Assembly: GCA_039029315.1 (NCBI GenBank)
Contig: JBCCGK010000019.1
Coordinates: 71,327 to 135,326 of the forward strand
Direction: 5' to 3'
DNA: 64,000 nt
DNA from: JBCCCJ01 sp039029315
GTDB lineage: Bacteria; Bacteroidota; Bacteroidia; J057
Every line of letters begins with the position of its first letter. Position 1 is the stretch's first letter. Position numbers and translations under genes: made by a program. This document shows, in pieces, positions 9,215-17,722 of this stretch. The notes under the pieces are model-generated. The model was given only the letters and a program-made list of their open reading frames with translations, had not been told where the DNA came from and did no database searches.

Positions 9215-10540
9215 ATGGACTTTAGCGATCCTTATTCTAGTATCATTCTCGTTACGGTCATCATCATTCTCTCGTTTCTATTCAATGCTTTTTCAGCCAG
9301 AACGAATATTCCATCAGTTCTGTTACTGATTGTCGCTGGAATAGTTCTGAAGCAAGCCCTGGATATGATAGATGCTCCAGACCTGGATCAATACCTCTTT
9401 CCCGTACTTGAATTGTTGGGTATAGTGGGCTTGATTATGATTGTTCTGGAAGCTGCACTCGATCTGGAATTGAAGGCAGAGAAATGGCCCATCATTTGGA
9501 AAGCCTTTGTGGTTGCCTTGTTAGGCCTTCTGGCCTCAACATTTGCAGCAGCGTTTATTTTCATGTGGTTCATTGATGACATAGATTTTCGGACGGCCAT
9601 GCTCTATGCTACTCCTATCTCTATTTTGAGTAGCGCCATCATTATTCCCAGTGTCAGCAATCTTGTTCAGGACAAAAAAGAGTTCCACATCTATGAAAGT
9701 ACGTTTTCGGACATTTTGGGGATCATGCAGTTCTATTTTCTGGTTGGATTGATGGAAAACGCCTCAGAAGGAGGAGAGGGTGTTGCATTCTTGAGTTTCC
9801 TGGGCGAATCCCTCGCAACCATTGCCATCTCAATCGTGGCCAGTTATCTGTTGGTATTCCTTTTCCAGAACATTCGATCACATGTCAAACTGTTCCTGTT
9901 AATAGCAATCCTCATTCTGCTATATGCTATTGGGAAAAAATTTCACCTTTCATCCTTGATTATCATTCTGATATTTGGATTGGTTTTGAGTAACAGCAGT
10001 TTGTTTTTTCAGGGAGTTCTCAAAAAGTTCTTAAAGAAAGATGTTGTCAAACATATAGAGGCTGATTTCCATATTGTCACAATAGAATCTGCCTTTGTTG
10101 TCAGGACATTCTTCTTCGTTATTTTTGGCATGACTCTCTCATTGGGAACCTTGCTGAATCTTGATGTTTTGCTGATCAGCAGTTCTGTCCTCGCTTCGAT
10201 CTATGTTGTCAGGGCCTTGTTCCTCGGATTGTTTGTCGGAAAAGCTATCGTGCCCCAATTGTACATTGCTCCTAGGGGACTGGTGACAGTCTTGCTATTT
10301 TTCAGTATCCCGGATGCCTTGAAAACGGATAGTTTCAATTCAGGTATCCTCCTCTTTGTGATCATAGCTACCAGCATAATCATGGCATTGGCCCTGATTT
10401 CTGATGGAAGAAGGAGGGCGCTGGCACAACAATTGGAAAAAGATCCTTTGATCATTCCGCCAGAACAGATTTACAAAGGATTTCAGAATAAGTGGACACA
10501 ATCCCCCACCGAAACAGAAAGCAATGTATCATCTTCATAG
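9215..10540 (+). CDS. Cation/proton antiporter (CPA family)
   Basis: A 441-residue integral membrane protein with about 12 hydrophobic segments throughout, from IILVTVIIILSFLFNAFSAR to GILLFVIIATSIIMALAL. The N-terminal ARTNIPSVLLLIVAGIVLKQ matches the first helices of sodium or potassium/proton exchangers. The typical ion-binding Asp region cannot be assigned with certainty, and ions are unknown. The short cytoplasmic tail is Ser/Thr-rich (SPTETESNVSSS). The 3' end overlaps the next gene by 17 bases, which suggests joint expression with a cell-wall peptidase. Confidence 0.85.
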   Translation: MDFSDPYSSIILVTVIIILSFLFNAFSARTNIPSVLLLIVAGIVLKQALDMIDAPDLDQYLFPVLELLGIVGLIMIVLEAALDLELKAEKWPIIWKAFVVALLGLLASTFAAAFIFMWFIDDIDFRTAMLYATPISILSSAIIIPSVSNLVQDKKEFHIYESTFSDILGIMQFYFLVGLMENASEGGEGVAFLSFLGESLATIAISIVASYLLVFLFQNIRSHVKLFLLIAILILLYAIGKKFHLSSLIIILIFGLVLSNSSLFFQGVLKKFLKKDVVKHIEADFHIVTIESAFVVRTFFFVIFGMTLSLGTLLNLDVLLISSSVLASIYVVRALFLGLFVGKAIVPQLYIAPRGLVTVLLFFSIPDALKTDSFNSGILLFVIIATSIIMALALISDGRRRALAQQLEKDPLIIPPEQIYKGFQNKWTQSPTETESNVSSS

Positions 10541-11384
10541 GTCTTCCTCTCTTCGAACAGTCTTCCCGGGATTCTTACTTATATTGAGTATAGGGCTAAT
10601 CTCTTGTGCTTCTCCTGCAAGATCTTCGTCAGATCTTGACGCCTCTGATGACTCCCTCTCTGTAGATCCTTCACTCACAATTCAAGCCCCCAAACCGATG
10701 CCATTTGATACCATTGATGTCAAATATCTTCTGGGACAGTTCGATCCAGCCAAGGACACCAACTTTGAACGCATCCCAAATCAATATTCCGGTGGAAACG
10801 CCAGGGGAACTTACCTCCGCAAGGAAACATTGGAAGCTTTTGGCAGGATGCATGCTGCGGCAAAAGCCGATGGAGTAACCCTAACCATCATATCCTCTAC
10901 ACGAAATTTCTGGCGACAGAAGGCCATCTGGGAAGCAAAATGGACTGGAGCCAGGAAAGTTGGCGGGAAAAACTTATCTGTCTCTACTCCCGATCCAACA
11001 CAACGAGCCAAAACTATCCTGCTGTATAGTTCCATGCCTGGCACCTCTCGACATCATTGGGGGACGGATATCGACATCAACAATCTTACGAATTCCTATT
11101 TTGCCTCAGGAAAAGGATTAAAAGAATATCAGTGGTTAACTGCTCATGGACATGAATACGGCTTTTGTCAACCCTATACGCCAAAAGGTGAGGACCGCAG
11201 CAGTGGTTATGAGGAAGAAAAATGGCATTGGTCGTATGCTCCACTTGGCAAAGATTATCTTGCTTCCTATCAGGAATTGGTAAATCTGGATATGATTGAG
11301 GGGTTCAAAGGGTCAGAGGCAGCCAGGCCTCTGGATGTGATCTCCAACTATGTATTTGGGATCTCTCAGCGCTGCCTTGACTAA
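10524..11384 (+). CDS. M15-family D-alanyl-D-alanine carboxypeptidase-like lipoprotein
   Basis: A 286-residue protein with a lipoprotein signal (hydrophobic LLILSIGLISC, lipid Cys28). The peptidase domain at about 85-260 shows M15/VanY zinc-ligand signatures: SRHHWGTDIDINN (His and Asp ligands) and EKWHWSY (catalytic Glu and last His). Such enzymes trim D-Ala-D-Ala or related peptidoglycan stem peptides in the periplasm. It starts inside the antiporter gene (17-base overlap, different frame), so the two are probably co-translated. The pairing might link cell-wall remodelling with ion or osmotic homeostasis; that is inference. Confidence 0.92.
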   Translation: MYHLHRSSSLRTVFPGFLLILSIGLISCASPARSSSDLDASDDSLSVDPSLTIQAPKPMPFDTIDVKYLLGQFDPAKDTNFERIPNQYSGGNARGTYLRKETLEAFGRMHAAAKADGVTLTIISSTRNFWRQKAIWEAKWTGARKVGGKNLSVSTPDPTQRAKTILLYSSMPGTSRHHWGTDIDINNLTNSYFASGKGLKEYQWLTAHGHEYGFCQPYTPKGEDRSSGYEEEKWHWSYAPLGKDYLASYQELVNLDMIEGFKGSEAARPLDVISNYVFGISQRCLD

Positions 11385-11488
11385 AAACTTTCATAAAGTC
11401 GGTTCCATGACAATTCCTGGGCAAGAGGAGAGCTACGTTTGTAGCGTCTGATCTGTACATTCAGATTGATTGTGTTCACCTCTTGCTC

Positions 11489-11896
11489 ATGACACCAAAA
11501 GCAAAGAATATTGTCGCCTGGGTAATTGCCATATTGGCGGGTGGATTTATGATCCTCCAAGGCATCAATAAATTTATCCCCAGTGAGGCATTCGATCAGA
11601 TGTGGACTGATATCTGGGGGTATCCTCTCTGGTTCAAATATGTCATTGGGATACTCGAAGTTGCCGGAGGACTTGGTTTGTTTCTCCTTAAATTCAGGGT
11701 ATTAGCAGCCTTGGGATTAATTGGCCTGATGTTGGGAGCGGGAGTTACGCACATAAGAGCGGATCAAGCAGAGATGCTTGCGATGCCCATGATTCCAATC
11801 CTATTGTCTGCGATAATTGTTTTCCTCCGAAAAGAGGAGCTTCCTTTCAACCCGGTAATCAACAAAGATACATCAATTGAAAAAGAAATAGTTTAG
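11489..11896 (+). CDS. DoxX-like membrane protein
   Basis: A 135-residue protein starting at ATG 11489; a TTG two codons earlier is less likely. Four hydrophobic helices are present: NIVAWVIAILAGGFMILQGI, WFKYVIGILEVAGGLGLFLL, VLAALGLIGLMLGAGVTHI and PMIPILLSAIIVFL. This layout and the GINKF segment after helix one are typical of DoxX/DoxD-like small membrane proteins, implicated in respiration or thiol stress in some bacteria but mostly uncharacterised. It is monocistronic and ends at a strong terminator. Confidence 0.85.
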   Translation: MTPKAKNIVAWVIAILAGGFMILQGINKFIPSEAFDQMWTDIWGYPLWFKYVIGILEVAGGLGLFLLKFRVLAALGLIGLMLGAGVTHIRADQAEMLAMPMIPILLSAIIVFLRKEELPFNPVINKDTSIEKEIV

Positions 11897-11919
11897 GTAG
11901 CTAGTTGTGTGTGTGATTG

Positions 11920-11950
11920 ATCCTGCCAGTTGTTTCTGGCAGGATTTTTT
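11920..11950 (+). terminator. Rho-independent terminator
   Basis: A perfect 10-bp stem (11920-11929 with 11936-11945), a 6-base loop and a six-T run. It ends the DoxX transcript just before the convergent ABC-ATPase gene. Confidence 0.9.
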
Positions 11951-11979
11951 GGGTATCACAGCAACCATCTTTCGGTCCT

Positions 11980-12660
11980 CTACAGTTGAATCGTATTCTC
12001 AGACACAATTTTTCCATCCAACAGGCGGATGATTCGATGCCCGAATTCAGCATTTCGTGGGGAGTGGGTAACCATCACAACGGTTGTTCCCTGCTCATTG
12101 AGGTGGGTGAGCATTTTCATGACATCGTCCCCATTAGAGGAATCAAGATTACCAGTTGGCTCATCGGCAAGAATCAATCTTGGTTCATTGACGATGGCTC
12201 GTGCAACGGCGACTCGCTGCTGCTGACCACCAGAGAGTTGTTGTGGAAAATGTGTTTTGCGGTGCATCATATTCATTTTCTCCAGAACGGCATCCACTCT
12301 TTTCTTTCTTTCTCCGGTCCGCATCTTGGTATAAATGAGAGGTAGTTCCACATTTTCAAACACAGTCAATTCGTCAATCAGATTAAAGCTTTGAAAAACA
12401 AATCCAAGGTTGTGTTTCCGAAGATTTGCCCGCTGCTTCTCGGAATATCGAGCGACATCTTCATCCAGGAAGAAAAATTCTCCTCCACTAGGGCTATCTA
12501 TCAACCCAAGGATATTCAGGAGAGTAGATTTGCCACAGCCGGAAGGGCCCATAATGGATAGAAACTCTCCTTCCTGGACCTCCATTGAGACTTCGTTTAG
12601 AGCGGTTGTCTCAATCTCCTCGGTCCGATACAATTTTGTAAGATTGTTAGTTCTGATCAT
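11980..12660 (-). CDS. ABC transporter ATP-binding protein (MacB/LolD type)
   Basis: A 226-residue ATPase of the MacB/LolD subfamily. Walker A is GPSGCGKST, the signature is LSGGQQQRVAVARAI, Walker B with the catalytic Glu is RLILADEPTGNLDS, and the switch His lies in VVMVTHS. Length equals stand-alone LolD/MacB ATPases. Family members power extrusion of lipoproteins, peptides or drugs through an FtsX-like permease. The gene lies 32 bases downstream of an HlyD-type adaptor gene on the same strand. The permease that normally completes the trio is not present next to it: the next gene downstream is the convergent doxX. Confidence 0.95.
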   Translation of the reverse strand: MIRTNNLTKLYRTEEIETTALNEVSMEVQEGEFLSIMGPSGCGKSTLLNILGLIDSPSGGEFFFLDEDVARYSEKQRANLRKHNLGFVFQSFNLIDELTVFENVELPLIYTKMRTGERKKRVDAVLEKMNMMHRKTHFPQQLSGGQQQRVAVARAIVNEPRLILADEPTGNLDSSNGDDVMKMLTHLNEQGTTVVMVTHSPRNAEFGHRIIRLLDGKIVSENTIQL

Positions 12661-12692
12661 GACAGGAAATATTGAAAGATGGATGTTGTTGT

Positions 12693-13961
12693 TTATTGAA
12701 AAACCAGTTGGTCAGCTTTGGGATATAAGTCATAACTGGAGGTAACTACTTTTTCTCCCGCATTCAATCCCGTTAAGACCTCATAATGTTTATGACTTTT
12801 TCTTCCGATTTTAATCTCTCTTTTGACAGCGGTTTCTTCATTGACATCTAAAACAAAGATATAGTTGCCTCCCGTGCTTTGATAAAACCCTCCCAAAGGC
12901 ACCATCACTGCTTTGGTTTCATCACTAAGTGCCAAACGAATCTGCAAATTTTGTCCGCGCTTGATGCCTTCTGGTGCCCCACCAATGAATTCCATATCTA
13001 CTTCGAAGGATCCATTTGTTACTGCTGGATAAATCTTTTTGATAACCAATTCATGGTCCTTTCCGGCAAAAGGGAAAATCCCTTTCAGTCCTAGTACAAT
13101 CCTGGAGATAAAATGTTCATCTATTGCTACACGAACTTTGTATCCGCCTAGGATATCTACCTGTCCCAAATTCTGGCCCTGAGTTATGGTCTGCCCCAAT
13201 TCGACTGGAATCGAAGACAATAAACCATTGACTGGGGCACGAACGGTGAGATTATCGAGATTGGACTGAATAGCTTGTAGGTTCCGCCCTACAAGGCTCA
13301 AAGAGTTCTGAACTTGTCCCATTTGTTGTGATCGAAGAACAGAATCTTTTCTTATTCGCTCCATGAGAAGCTTTTTGCGCCTTATCTGATATTGATAATT
13401 GTTCTTAATCGTCAGAAAGTCTGCCTCAGCCATAATGCTGTCTTCATACAAGAGTTTGCTCCTCTCATATTGCTGCCCCAGGTCCAGAATCTGATAATTG
13501 GATTGGATTAACTGATCTTTCAGCGCCAAAGCTGTATTCTCCATAGTGATCCTCGTATTCCTTAGCTGATCTGCTTGTTCAAGCAAATTGGTTTGAAGGT
13601 TCATATAGTTCATTTCAAGGCCTGGATTGGACAACTTGATGATCAAATCTCCTTTTTCGACCAATTCTCCTCCTTCTCTATACAGAATCTCAACCTGCCC
13701 TCCTTCGATGGCGGTGACATAAACAGATTTGAGCGCCATTACAGTCCCGTTGATGGGCGTAAATTCTTGAAACATGCCTTCAGAAACAGGACTAATCGTC
13801 AGGCGATCTTTTTGAACTCGATATCGATTGGTGCCAGCATTACGCATCAAAGCACCTAATCCACCCAAAATCAGGATAGGGATCCCAATATAAATCAGGA
13901 GTTTTTGTGCTGGCCATTTTTTCTTTTCTATTCTGCGATCCATATTGTTTGCAGCATCCAT
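12693..13961 (-). CDS. HlyD/MacA-type efflux periplasmic adaptor
   Basis: A 422-residue adaptor. An N-terminal anchor helix (LLIYIGIPILILGGLGALM) is followed by a biotinyl-lipoyl-like half (VYVTAIEGGQVEILYREGGE), a long coiled-coil hairpin (about 110-235), the second lipoyl half (VRAPVNGLLSSIPVELGQTI), and a beta-barrel/membrane-proximal domain. It bridges an inner-membrane permease to an outer-membrane channel in tripartite ABC efflux. It is the first gene of a two-gene operon with the ABC ATPase. It is divergent from the large NTPase gene at 14123. Confidence 0.92.
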   Translation of the reverse strand: MDAANNMDRRIEKKKWPAQKLLIYIGIPILILGGLGALMRNAGTNRYRVQKDRLTISPVSEGMFQEFTPINGTVMALKSVYVTAIEGGQVEILYREGGELVEKGDLIIKLSNPGLEMNYMNLQTNLLEQADQLRNTRITMENTALALKDQLIQSNYQILDLGQQYERSKLLYEDSIMAEADFLTIKNNYQYQIRRKKLLMERIRKDSVLRSQQMGQVQNSLSLVGRNLQAIQSNLDNLTVRAPVNGLLSSIPVELGQTITQGQNLGQVDILGGYKVRVAIDEHFISRIVLGLKGIFPFAGKDHELVIKKIYPAVTNGSFEVDMEFIGGAPEGIKRGQNLQIRLALSDETKAVMVPLGGFYQSTGGNYIFVLDVNEETAVKREIKIGRKSHKHYEVLTGLNAGEKVVTSSYDLYPKADQLVFQ

Positions 13962-14122
13962 TTTGCAAAGTTGAGTTAGCTAGTTTTGTTAGGAATAGTC
14001 AAGCTTTTGTCTTTTATGAGGAAAGATAAAGCATTTTGGGTTGAAGGTTGCACAATCGGACAATCTTAGCAAGAAAGCCCCCCTATACCAAAAAAGGAAA
14101 AAATCCTGTACTTTTACCTCTG

Positions 14123-16957
14123 ATGAGTACTACGATTAAGGAAGCATTGGACACAGAGCTAAGTCCAACACAAGCTGTCTCCCAATTTATCGGGCGATTG
14201 GACCAGCTAGCCAAAACATTTCATGAAGAAATATTATTCGTATTTTTTGATAGCTTTCAGGGACTTTCTGAGGCTTTTCAGGCAGTCCTCGATCATTATT
14301 TACCTACTGGCCAACAGAAGTCAAGCCTTGGGCGCGATCAACTAAGGGACCTCAGGCTCACCATAATTGAAGAGTTGGGGCAGGTTCTACAATCCTTCAC
14401 CGAGGAGCAGATCCCCATCATAGAACAATATCTGAAGGTTGGGTGCAATGTCTATCTCCAAAATTTGAATGAGACCATCGAGGCAGCGCCTGATCGATTG
14501 ATGATTGAATATCCCGCAGAATCTATTACAGAGCTTTCCCCGGATTCTTTTCGAGCAAAAAGAAAAAAGTGGAGTTTCCGTCTCAAATCCAGCCTATTCA
14601 ACTCGTCCTCTTCTATTGACATTCACTTCAAACGCTTGCTGAGATATGAACAACAGACCTTGTATTTGAGGAATTTTCACTCATTCTTGAATTCTCTTAC
14701 TCTGACAGGGAATGAAATTGTTCAAAAACTGGAACAACTTACCTTCCAATCACTTGACCATAGAACGACCTCCTCTGTCTCACTTGCGGAGGATCTGAAC
14801 AGTTTTCCAGACTTTCTGGCGACTATAAGGGAGCAAATGGAAGGATTCCTGCCGGAATTTCATCAGCTGCTTGGAATCAGACTGGAGACGGAAATGAAGC
14901 AGTTAGATGTTAATCATCTCAGCAGGAAGTCCAAGGATATCCGGCATTTGTTGGAACCAGAAATCCGCCTTGCTTCATCGGATTGGGCTGCGAACCAACA
15001 CTTAATCCATGAATCAGCGGAGGTGTCTTTTCGTCTTCAAAACATCAACAGTCATCTTCAATGGCTGACCACAAGAATACAGGCAGAGATTGATCTTGGA
15101 TATTTTACACTCGCAGAATCGAATCTCGCAAGAATCAAAGATAATCTGGCACAAATCCCCGGATTCATTCAGGACAACAGATTATCAGATTTCACTTCTC
15201 TGGATTTTGATACAAGTGAACTCCTCATCTTCTCGGATAATCAAATCATAGAAAATGGGATTTCACATATCAGAGAAATTATCAGCGAACTTCCCGAGAC
15301 CGTTGACTCCATTCCCAACAGTAGCTGGGCGGTACTCAAAAGTGGCGACCAGAGCAGATTGAGTACCGAGGCCCTCCCCTTGGCTGAATTGGTCAACTAT
15401 CTCACCAATACAGATTACATTGCTCCCATCGAGAAGATTCTCAAAGAGTTGCCAGAATCCTTCAAAAAAATCCATGAGCTTATTCAGGGAGCTATCCGCC
15501 TCTTATCCTTCAATCTTGCTCAGGATGAGGGATCTATCTCTGACTCTACGGTCCAAGAGGTGATGCGTCAGGTTCATGAATCCGTCGCTCTTGCAGAAAA
15601 GCGTCTCAACGAACAGAGACAAGCCTTGAGAGGGCAATTGATGGAATCAAGAAAGAGAGTGTCTCAGGCCCTCTTCATGAAGGAATTGTTGGTAAAAGCT
15701 GAAGAGCGAAAAAACATCACAAGCAGAAAATCCAGCAGAAAAGATCTTACCTACTTTCGAAACAGGTGGCGAAGCTTCATTAAATCCAGGCTTGACTGGA
15801 TCATGAGCTTGTGGAGGCGAACACAGGATGAGCTTCTCCTGGCTGAATTTGAATCGGATAGTTATAGCAGCAAAAATGCCTTCTCCTCCCTTCGGAATTT
15901 TGTAGACAATAGCTTGCCTGATTCAGAAGTGATGTCCCAACTCCCCTTTTACTACAAGCAATTATTTATCGGGAAGCAACGGGTGACCAAAGGAATGCTG
16001 GCACATTGTGAGCAAGAGTTGCAACAGGCAGAAGCTGCATACAAACGAATGAAAGAAGGGCGCGGAGGTGGATTGTTGATCACGGGAGAAGGGATGTCAG
16101 GCAAAAGTTTCTTCTCAGAATATATTGCCGAAACCCTTTTCAGTGGGAGGGTGTATCGCATTTCTCCTTCCCTGGCAGGTAGCATCAATAAGAATGACTT
16201 ACATCAGACCCTTGCCAAACAAACAAAAGGCAAAGGCTCCTTCTATCAATTGATAAAATCCTGCCCGGAAGGATCTGTTTTTTTGTTTGATGATCTTGAA
16301 CTTTGGTGGGAACGGTCTGATCAGGGACTAGCCGTATTGATGGAGCTGTTTGATTTGATAGAAAGGTTTAGTGATACTCACTTTTTCATTGCGAATTGCA
16401 ACTTGCATTTTTACAAGCTTGTCTCCCAATATGCACCCATCGACATCCATTTTTTGACAAATATCTGCTTGTCTCCATTTCCCTCCGAATCCCTTCGACA
16501 AACCATCATGGACAGACATGCGTCCGGGAGATTTTCTTTCATTTTGGATGAAGTTCGGGAACAGGAAATTAGTCCTAAGTTGCGTGATCAATTGTTTACC
16601 AGACTCCTTTCCATCTCTAAAGGAAATATCGGGTTTGCATTGAGGCTTTGGCTCAGACAAATCAAACACGTCAAGGGAGATTCCATTTACCTGGATATGC
16701 CGCAGGAGCAAAAAATGCCTGCCATTTCTGAGCCAGATTGGTCAGTTCTCCTGGCACAATTTGTCCTTCACAAGCACCTTTCCCTGACCAAGTTGATGCG
16801 GATTTTTGAAAATGAGAGCCTGGAGTCCATTCAGGAAAAATTGTTTCCCCTTCAGCAAATCGGAATTCTTAAACCCGTCTCGAAGCACATATATGGAATT
16901 GATCCATATATTCTCCCATTCATAGTCCAACAGCTGAAAAAAGCAAAAATGATTTGA
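14123..16957 (+). CDS. Large helical protein with C-terminal P-loop NTPase domain, unknown function
   Basis: A 944-residue protein from ATG 14123 (a TTG at 14048 would add 25 basic residues). Residues 1 to about 640 are helical and polar, with coiled-coil-like stretches and no membrane segment. A P-loop domain follows: Walker A GEGMSGKS at 655-662, preceded by the strand GGGLLIT, and Walker B VFLFDDLELWW near 719. The C-terminal lid-like part includes SKGNIGFALRLWL and a probable winged helix, as in AAA+/STAND ATPases. No family was recognised. The MscS-like channel gene begins three bases after the stop, so the NTPase and channel are almost certainly co-expressed. ATP-dependent control of that channel is my inference. 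Confidence 0.8.
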   Translation: MSTTIKEALDTELSPTQAVSQFIGRLDQLAKTFHEEILFVFFDSFQGLSEAFQAVLDHYLPTGQQKSSLGRDQLRDLRLTIIEELGQVLQSFTEEQIPIIEQYLKVGCNVYLQNLNETIEAAPDRLMIEYPAESITELSPDSFRAKRKKWSFRLKSSLFNSSSSIDIHFKRLLRYEQQTLYLRNFHSFLNSLTLTGNEIVQKLEQLTFQSLDHRTTSSVSLAEDLNSFPDFLATIREQMEGFLPEFHQLLGIRLETEMKQLDVNHLSRKSKDIRHLLEPEIRLASSDWAANQHLIHESAEVSFRLQNINSHLQWLTTRIQAEIDLGYFTLAESNLARIKDNLAQIPGFIQDNRLSDFTSLDFDTSELLIFSDNQIIENGISHIREIISELPETVDSIPNSSWAVLKSGDQSRLSTEALPLAELVNYLTNTDYIAPIEKILKELPESFKKIHELIQGAIRLLSFNLAQDEGSISDSTVQEVMRQVHESVALAEKRLNEQRQALRGQLMESRKRVSQALFMKELLVKAEERKNITSRKSSRKDLTYFRNRWRSFIKSRLDWIMSLWRRTQDELLLAEFESDSYSSKNAFSSLRNFVDNSLPDSEVMSQLPFYYKQLFIGKQRVTKGMLAHCEQELQQAEAAYKRMKEGRGGGLLITGEGMSGKSFFSEYIAETLFSGRVYRISPSLAGSINKNDLHQTLAKQTKGKGSFYQLIKSCPEGSVFLFDDLELWWERSDQGLAVLMELFDLIERFSDTHFFIANCNLHFYKLVSQYAPIDIHFLTNICLSPFPSESLRQTIMDRHASGRFSFILDEVREQEISPKLRDQLFTRLLSISKGNIGFALRLWLRQIKHVKGDSIYLDMPQEQKMPAISEPDWSVLLAQFVLHKHLSLTKLMRIFENESLESIQEKLFPLQQIGILKPVSKHIYGIDPYILPFIVQQLKKAKMI

Positions 16958-16960
16958 TCC

Positions 16961-17722
16961 ATGAATGAATTGTTCACCCCTCAGCTTGGTCCTCTGATTT
17001 TGTATGCGATCCTATCGGGTTTGTTGGGCTTCTTTCTCTATACAGCTTTCAGGCTTGCATGGCGATATGGATTGCCCATGATTCGGCGTCCCAGGATCAA
17101 AGCATGGCTTCTCCAATGGCTTCCGATGGTGGAAGTCCTGATGTGGGTCGCTTTTGTCCTTCTATCGATGGGATATTTGATTGCAGCAAACTTCGTCCCT
17201 GGATTGATCTTTTGTTTGATCATGATCGGTGGATTTTGGCCGTATTTGCTCAACCTGATGGGAGGAATTATGATCAGAATGGGAAATCGGTTCCGAATAG
17301 GTCAACGCGTAAGAATCAATCAACACCGCGGGCTCATCTCAAGAATGGGATTGATGGAAATGGACCTGGAAATCGAGGATGGCCAAACAGTCGTCATCCC
17401 CTATCACCAAATTCCTCAATCCAAGGTCATCCTGGAAGATTCTGAAGAAGAGATTGCTGGACACACCATAGAGTTAGCCATTGATGCCAGTTGGTCCATA
17501 GCCGAAGCACACACCAACATCTTGACTGAAGTGATGCTGCTTCCATGGACTTCCAGTGGGCGACTTCCCATTATTGAACCCATTATTCATGACTCATCAC
17601 AGGCTTTGTATCGAGTTGTTCTGTTTTCCAGTCATCAACGCTACTTCCTTCAAATGGAACAACGACTATTGAAGCATTTTGCAAGCAGAAAATTGGAAGC
17701 CGTTAGACGCAATGGACATTAA
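16961..17722 (+). CDS. MscS-like mechanosensitive channel family protein
   Basis: A 253-residue membrane protein with three hydrophobic segments (about 10-32, 50-72 and 75-98), then an MscS beta domain. Landmarks are the Gly-rich pore-lining helix LLNLMGGIMIRMGNRF, the turn FRIGQRVRI, the strand RGLISRMGLMEMDLEIEDG and VVIPYHQIPQSKV. This is a small MscS, with the C-terminal alpha/beta cage shortened to about 90 residues. MscS channels release solutes on membrane tension; some relatives are ligand-gated. The gene follows the large NTPase by three bases and its stop bases are shared with the convergent NACHT gene. The channel assignment is firm, gating is not known. Confidence 0.88.
   Translation: MNELFTPQLGPLILYAILSGLLGFFLYTAFRLAWRYGLPMIRRPRIKAWLLQWLPMVEVLMWVAFVLLSMGYLIAANFVPGLIFCLIMIGGFWPYLLNLMGGIMIRMGNRFRIGQRVRINQHRGLISRMGLMEMDLEIEDGQTVVIPYHQIPQSKVILEDSEEEIAGHTIELAIDASWSIAEAHTNILTEVMLLPWTSSGRLPIIEPIIHDSSQALYRVVLFSSHQRYFLQMEQRLLKHFASRKLEAVRRNGH

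Noticed and set aside
13962..14122. Sigma54 (-24/-12) promoter for the ABC/HlyD operon under the nearby sigma54 regulator
   Set aside because: No GG/GC pair with the required spacing was found in the divergent region.
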